A stretch of DNA of 64,000 nt from Anaerolineales bacterium (GTDB taxonomy: Bacteria; Chloroflexota; Anaerolineae; Anaerolineales; Villigracilaceae), in NCBI GenBank assembly GCA_030583885.1, contig CP129480.1:1674001-1738000 (forward strand). The letters run 5' to 3'. This document shows, one piece after another, positions 60,745-64,000 of the stretch (the stretch's first letter is position 1; the number at the start of each line of letters is the position of its first letter). The notes below the pieces were generated by a model. The model did no database searches, was not told the DNA's origin, and worked only from the letters and a program-made list of their open reading frames with translations. The position numbers and the translations under genes are program-made.

Positions 60745-62139
60745 ATGAAAAAGAAATTCAATAGACGGGATTTCCTGAAAGTTGCATCCATAGGGACGGC
60801 GTCCGCACTTGCCCTTTCATGCGGAGTGATGATACCAGATGAGGAGACTGGGCATATGACAACTCCAATTTCCACCAGCGCAGATGTGCTGGTGCTCGGC
60901 GCGGGGATTGCGGGCTTCGCTGCCGCCCGCGCGTTAAATGATAAGGGACTACGCGTCATTATCCTGGAAGCGCGGGATCGGGTGGGCGGGCGCATGTGGA
61001 CGGATTCTTCGCTGGGGTTGCCGCTTGACCTCGGTGCGTCGTGGATCCATGGCGTGAACGGGAATCCCATTACGGAGCTGGCGAAGCAGTTTGGGGCAAA
61101 GACCGTGCGGACGGACGATGAGAATGGCGCGGTTTTCAATGCGGATGGAAGTGAAATGTCGGACATGGAATGGAGCAGAATTGAAGCGTTGTTCGAGTCT
61201 ACCTATGAAGAAGTGGCGGAAATGCAGGAGGACACAGACGACGACATGTCGTTGCAGCAGGCCTTCGATCACGTTGTTGCACAGCGTAATCTTTCAACGG
61301 CAGAATTGCGCGGATTGAATTATTACGCCCATCTTGCCACGGCGTTGGAATATGGCGCGGACCCAAAAGACTTGTCGCTTTGGGAGTGGGATCAGGATGA
61401 GGAGTTCGGCGGCGAGGAAGTCATCCTCCCCGGCGGATACAACCAGATCACAGACGGACTCGCGCGCGGGTTGGATATCCGCTTGGGGACGGTGGTGAAA
61501 ACTGTCAGATATGGGGAGGCTGGAGTGAAGGTCGAAACGTCAGTGGGGGATTTTGCAGCAGATAAGGCTGTGGTGACGTTTCCGCTGGGGGTGTTGAAGC
61601 AGGCGTCGATTAAGTTCGAGCCGCCGCTACCTGAGTCAAAGCAAGATGCGATCGAGCGACTCGGAATGGGAGTCCTCAATAAGGTCTATTTGAAATTCCC
61701 AGAAGTGTTTTGGGATGAGGATGTGGAGACGATCAGTTATGTGGGCGAGCGGCTGGGCGAGTGGTGTGACTGGATGAGTTTTGTGCCGTTCACCGGCGCG
61801 CCGGTGCTGATGGCGTTCCACGGCGGAGAGAAGGGATTTGCGCTCGAAGACCTGAGCGATGACGAGATCCGTGCAGAGGCGATGGCGACGTTGCGGGTGA
61901 TGTTCGGGAACAATATTCCTGAGCCTGAGAGGATGCTTGTGACGCGCTGGGGCAAGGACCCGTTTGCTTTCGGCGCGTATTCGCACATCCCGCCTTTTGC
62001 GAGCGGAGACGATTACGATGCGCTCTTTGCCCCCGTGGAAAATGTCCTGTTCTTTGCGGGTGAGGCGACGTCGAGGAAATATCCCGGAACTGTGCATGGG
62101 GCATATTTGTCAGGCATCGCGGCAGCAGGAAAAATATAA
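60745..62139 (+). CDS. Tat-exported flavin amine oxidase
   Basis: This 464-residue FAD enzyme oxidises amines, possibly polyamines or other primary amines. It has a twin-arginine signal NRRDFLKVA (Arg 7, 8) and a lipobox-like ALSC (Cys 26), so it is probably a folded, lipid-anchored surface protein. The dinucleotide motif VLVLGAGIAGFAAARAL (about 48-64) is followed by DRVGGRMW, and the C-terminal FAGEATSRKYPGTVHGAYLSG closes the FAD site. It lies outside the catabolic island but would suit it as an extracellular polyamine oxidase (inference). Confidence 0.88.
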   Translation: MKKKFNRRDFLKVASIGTASALALSCGVMIPDEETGHMTTPISTSADVLVLGAGIAGFAAARALNDKGLRVIILEARDRVGGRMWTDSSLGLPLDLGASWIHGVNGNPITELAKQFGAKTVRTDDENGAVFNADGSEMSDMEWSRIEALFESTYEEVAEMQEDTDDDMSLQQAFDHVVAQRNLSTAELRGLNYYAHLATALEYGADPKDLSLWEWDQDEEFGGEEVILPGGYNQITDGLARGLDIRLGTVVKTVRYGEAGVKVETSVGDFAADKAVVTFPLGVLKQASIKFEPPLPESKQDAIERLGMGVLNKVYLKFPEVFWDEDVETISYVGERLGEWCDWMSFVPFTGAPVLMAFHGGEKGFALEDLSDDEIRAEAMATLRVMFGNNIPEPERMLVTRWGKDPFAFGAYSHIPPFASGDDYDALFAPVENVLFFAGEATSRKYPGTVHGAYLSGIAAAGKI

Positions 62140-62151
62140 ACAAAACCGGAT

Positions 62152-62175
62152 GGGACAGGGGTGTCCCACCCGTCC
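62152..62175. repeat. Short GC-rich hairpin after the amine oxidase gene
   Basis: GGGACA-GGGG-TGTCCC (62152-62167) followed by ACCCGTCCC, in a 62-base gap. It may be a terminator or a short repeat element; no second copy is seen here. Confidence 0.4.
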
Positions 62176-62201
62176 CTATTCAGAACACTCTATTTCCATC
62201 C

Positions 62202-62975
62202 TTACTCAAACTCGATCTCGATCTCTGCGTCATCCTTCCACTCGTCGGCGCGCACGAATTCGATTTCTCCGAACAGCTCATTTTGGACGGCGGAAATGTG
62301 ATAGCGTTTGATCAACTCCAACATGGCAAGAAAGGTCACCACGATCTCCACGCGGGTGGCTTTGTCGGTGATCAGTCCGCTGAAGGTCATGCGCTGGACG
62401 TGTTTCATGGTATTGGTGATGAAATCAATTTTTTCACGGATGGTCACGCGCGGCGGGGTGATGATTGTGCCGAGCGGTTCCTTCTCCCTGCCCCTTGCAA
62501 ACCCCGATTCGGCCGCGGCGAACAAACCCTCCAAGGTCAGGTTGGAAAGGTCAAGTTTCGGCTCCACCTTGGGCGGCGGGGCGATGCGCAGATAGGTGCG
62601 CAGGTTATTCTCCTGACGTTCCACCATCCAGCCCGCAATTTCCTTGTAGCGTTTGTACAGTTTTAATTGGTCAATGAGTTCCGTGCCAGGATCCTCCTCG
62701 CCAGGCTCCCGTTCCGGAGGGCGCGGCAACAGCGCCTCGGATTTGATCTGCACCAGTTTTGCCGCGATGACAAGGAATGCCGAGATTTCATCAGGCATCA
62801 ACTGTTCCAGCCCGTGCAGATAGGAGAGATATTGATCCGTCACGGTTGCGAGCGAAATGGCGGTAATATCCAGTTCGGCGCGCTCGATCAGGCTCAGCAA
62901 AAGATCAAGCGGACCCTCGTACACTGCAGTCTGCACTTTGTAGCCGCCAATTTGATGTCCCAGAATTCCGTCCAT
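62202..62975 (-). CDS. scpA: Segregation and condensation protein A
   Basis: ScpA is the kleisin that bridges SMC heads in the condensin complex. The 257-residue protein has the N-terminal motif VYEGPLDLLLSLIERAELDI (about 18-37) and ISAFLVIAAKLVQIKSEALLP (about 63-83), with the C-terminal winged helix (about 185-257). No ScpB gene is adjacent in the window. A minus-strand TATAAT ends 9 bases before the ATG without Shine-Dalgarno, again pointing to a leaderless or nearly leaderless mRNA. Confidence 0.92.
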   Translation of the reverse strand: MDGILGHQIGGYKVQTAVYEGPLDLLLSLIERAELDITAISLATVTDQYLSYLHGLEQLMPDEISAFLVIAAKLVQIKSEALLPRPPEREPGEEDPGTELIDQLKLYKRYKEIAGWMVERQENNLRTYLRIAPPPKVEPKLDLSNLTLEGLFAAAESGFARGREKEPLGTIITPPRVTIREKIDFITNTMKHVQRMTFSGLITDKATRVEIVVTFLAMLELIKRYHISAVQNELFGEIEFVRADEWKDDAEIEIEFE

Positions 62976-63073
62976 AGCGGGCGAATTATATCATTTCATG
63001 TCATTACGAGCCCTGTTGGTTGAGAGGCACGTAGTCGAAACCACCGTGTGAAGCAATCCCTGGGTTGAGCGGT

Positions 63074-63079
63074 TATAAT
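63074..63079 (+). promoter_or_regulatory. -10 box of a probably leaderless moaC transcript
   Basis: TATAAT ends 7 bases before the moaC ATG, with no Shine-Dalgarno between. No good -35 is evident. Confidence 0.55.
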
Positions 63080-63086
63080 CTTCCCC

Positions 63087-63563
63087 ATGTCGAAACTTTC
63101 GCACCTTGACGAAAACGGCCGCGCCAAAATGGTGGACGTCGGTCACAAGCCTGATACCGGGCGCACGGCCGTTGCACGCGGTGAAGTCCACATGAAGAAA
63201 GAGACGCTGGATCTGATCCGTGACGGGCAAATCAAGAAGGGCGATGTGTTGACCGTGGCGCAGATCGCGGGCATCAGCGCCTCCAAGCGGACCTCGGACC
63301 TGATCCCGTTATGTCATCCCCTCCCCATCTCGAAAATTGACGTGGACCTCGCCCTCGACGAATCCCTGCCCGGCGTTGTCATCACCGCCACTGTCAACGT
63401 GACCGGCAAAACCGGCGTTGAAATGGAAGCGTTGACCGCCGTCTCTGTTGCCGCGCTTACCGTCTACGACATGGCAAAAGCCGCCGAAAAGACGATGAAG
63501 ATTCAAAATATCCGTCTTGTTGAAAAACACGGTGGACAATCTGGTGATATTGTCAACGAGTGA
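63087..63563 (+). CDS. moaC: Cyclic pyranopterin monophosphate synthase accessory protein MoaC
   Basis: MoaC acts with MoaA in the first step of molybdopterin synthesis, forming cyclic pyranopterin from GTP. The 158-residue protein has [35 protein letters not shown] (about 57-76) and [20 protein letters not shown] (about 111-130), all active-site regions. Length is normal. Supports cofactor synthesis for AOR-type enzymes. Confidence 0.95.
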   Translation: MSKLSHLDENGRAKMVDVGHKPDTGRTAVARGEVHMKKETLDLIRDGQIKKGDVLTVAQIAGISASKRTSDLIPLCHPLPISKIDVDLALDESLPGVVITATVNVTGKTGVEMEALTAVSVAALTVYDMAKAAEKTMKIQNIRLVEKHGGQSGDIVNE

Positions 63564-63602
63564 ACTGTGCCCGTGTCGCTTGTGACACATTATGGTAAAC
63601 CT

Positions 63603-63968
63603 ATGAATTACTCCTCAATTAACTTGCAGGAAAAACTTTCAAAATTCTCCGAACATTGGTCGCCAAAAATCATCGCCCAACTGAACAACTATCACCTTAA
63701 ACTGGCAAAGGTGCAGGGAGAGTTTGTCTGGCACGACCATCCCGAAACGGATGAAGTTTTCATCGTCGTCAAAGGCCATCTCGATATTCTCTTCCGTGAC
63801 GGTAAGGTCTCATTGGACGAAGGTGAGATGTTCGTCGTTCCAAAAGGTGTGGAGCATAAGCCTGTTGCTGAAAACGAATGCCATATCCTTTTGATCGAAC
63901 CCGCCGGCACGGTCAACACCGGCGATGTGAAAAACGCCCTGACAGACCCAAAGGATGTCTGGATATAG
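63603..63968 (+). CDS. Cupin-domain protein
   Basis: This 121-residue protein is a single small beta-barrel cupin. It carries metal-binding residues [19 protein letters not shown] (about 37-55) and the second motif region [17 protein letters not shown]. Cupins of this size include isomerases, dioxygenases and sensors; the role here is not readable. The start at 63603 is chosen because an upstream in-frame start at 63567 adds residues not part of the barrel. It begins 39 bases after moaC. Confidence 0.82.
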   Translation: MNYSSINLQEKLSKFSEHWSPKIIAQLNNYHLKLAKVQGEFVWHDHPETDEVFIVVKGHLDILFRDGKVSLDEGEMFVVPKGVEHKPVAENECHILLIEPAGTVNTGDVKNALTDPKDVWI

Positions 63969-63970
63969 AA

Positions 63971-64000
63971 ATGAACCATATTAAACTTTTATTTTTTGCA
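63971..64000 (+). CDS. Start of a further gene, cut by the window end
   Basis: An ATG 2 bases after the cupin stop opens a frame with a hydrophobic beginning (MNHIKLLFF) to the edge. Ten codons are too few to assign. It may be a membrane or secreted protein. Confidence 0.3.
   Translation, partial: MNHIKLLFFA

Noticed and set aside
1..64000. Prophage, insertion sequence or integrative element
   Set aside because: No transposase, integrase, phage structural or conjugation gene was found. The only mobile-like signals are short non-coding palindromes.

Overview
The window looks like chromosomal DNA of a free-living bacterium of the phylum Chloroflexota, most likely class Anaerolineae. This is an inference, with moderate confidence, from gene content: a Tad/Flp pilus operon whose TadZ carries a real receiver domain, a fused transaldolase/phosphoglucose isomerase, tungsten-type aldehyde ferredoxin oxidoreductases, many lipoproteins, and several promoters that sit directly on start codons. 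Genes are densely packed in short operons on both strands. No rRNA, transposase, integrase, phage gene or CRISPR array is visible. One tRNA gene is present, tRNA-Arg(UCU).

Layout. 1-6.9 kb: a DegS/NarL-type histidine kinase (5' end probably outside the window), then the Tad pilus machinery CpaB-TadZ-TadA-TadB-TadC. 7-10.5 kb: ComF-like phosphoribosyltransferase, long HPF, an Lgt-like membrane protein with a TlpA-like thioredoxin, and a DUF429 protein. 10.5-15.7 kb: a pentose phosphate operon (transketolase, RpiB, Tal-Pgi fusion). 15.7-19.3 kb: a hicBA toxin-antitoxin pair, PCD/DCoH, an AT-rich gene with a possible HEPN motif, a PPOX-fold protein and a GH36 alpha-galactosidase.

19.5-42.3 kb: the most distinctive part, a catabolic island in two blocks, each opened by an Lrp/AsnC regulator with a near-consensus promoter. 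Block A holds two class III aminotransferases, a CoA-acylating (methyl)malonate-semialdehyde dehydrogenase, a sodium:solute symporter, a putrescine-type aminotransferase and a complete PotABCD polyamine ABC transporter. Block B holds a saccharopine-dehydrogenase-like protein, a second paralogous symporter, an aldehyde ferredoxin oxidoreductase (AOR), two more class III aminotransferases and a second, divergent AOR-like protein. Together they suggest import of polyamines and omega-amino acids, transamination to aldehydes, and oxidation either to acyl-CoA or, through ferredoxin, to acids. MoaB (49 kb) and MoaC (63 kb) could help make the pterin cofactor the AORs need. A Tat-exported flavin amine oxidase lies at 60.7 kb.

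42.4-64 kb: mainly housekeeping. A cytochrome-like lipoprotein, two uncharacterised proteins, tRNA-Arg, Hsp20, Lon, a receiver protein, a GNAT acetyltransferase, MoaB, EF-P, a HAD-DinB fusion, FabF-FabH-TatA, MgtC with a DUF255 protein, two lipoproteins, fused PabB-PabC, a VanZ-like gene broken by a shift at an A7 run, the amine oxidase, ScpA, MoaC and a cupin.

The intergenic DNA is notable. Three copies of one 29-35 bp near-perfect palindrome, and several other long inverted repeats, fill gaps at the ends of genes, mostly inside or beside the catabolic island. No gene-free stretch exceeds 300 bases.
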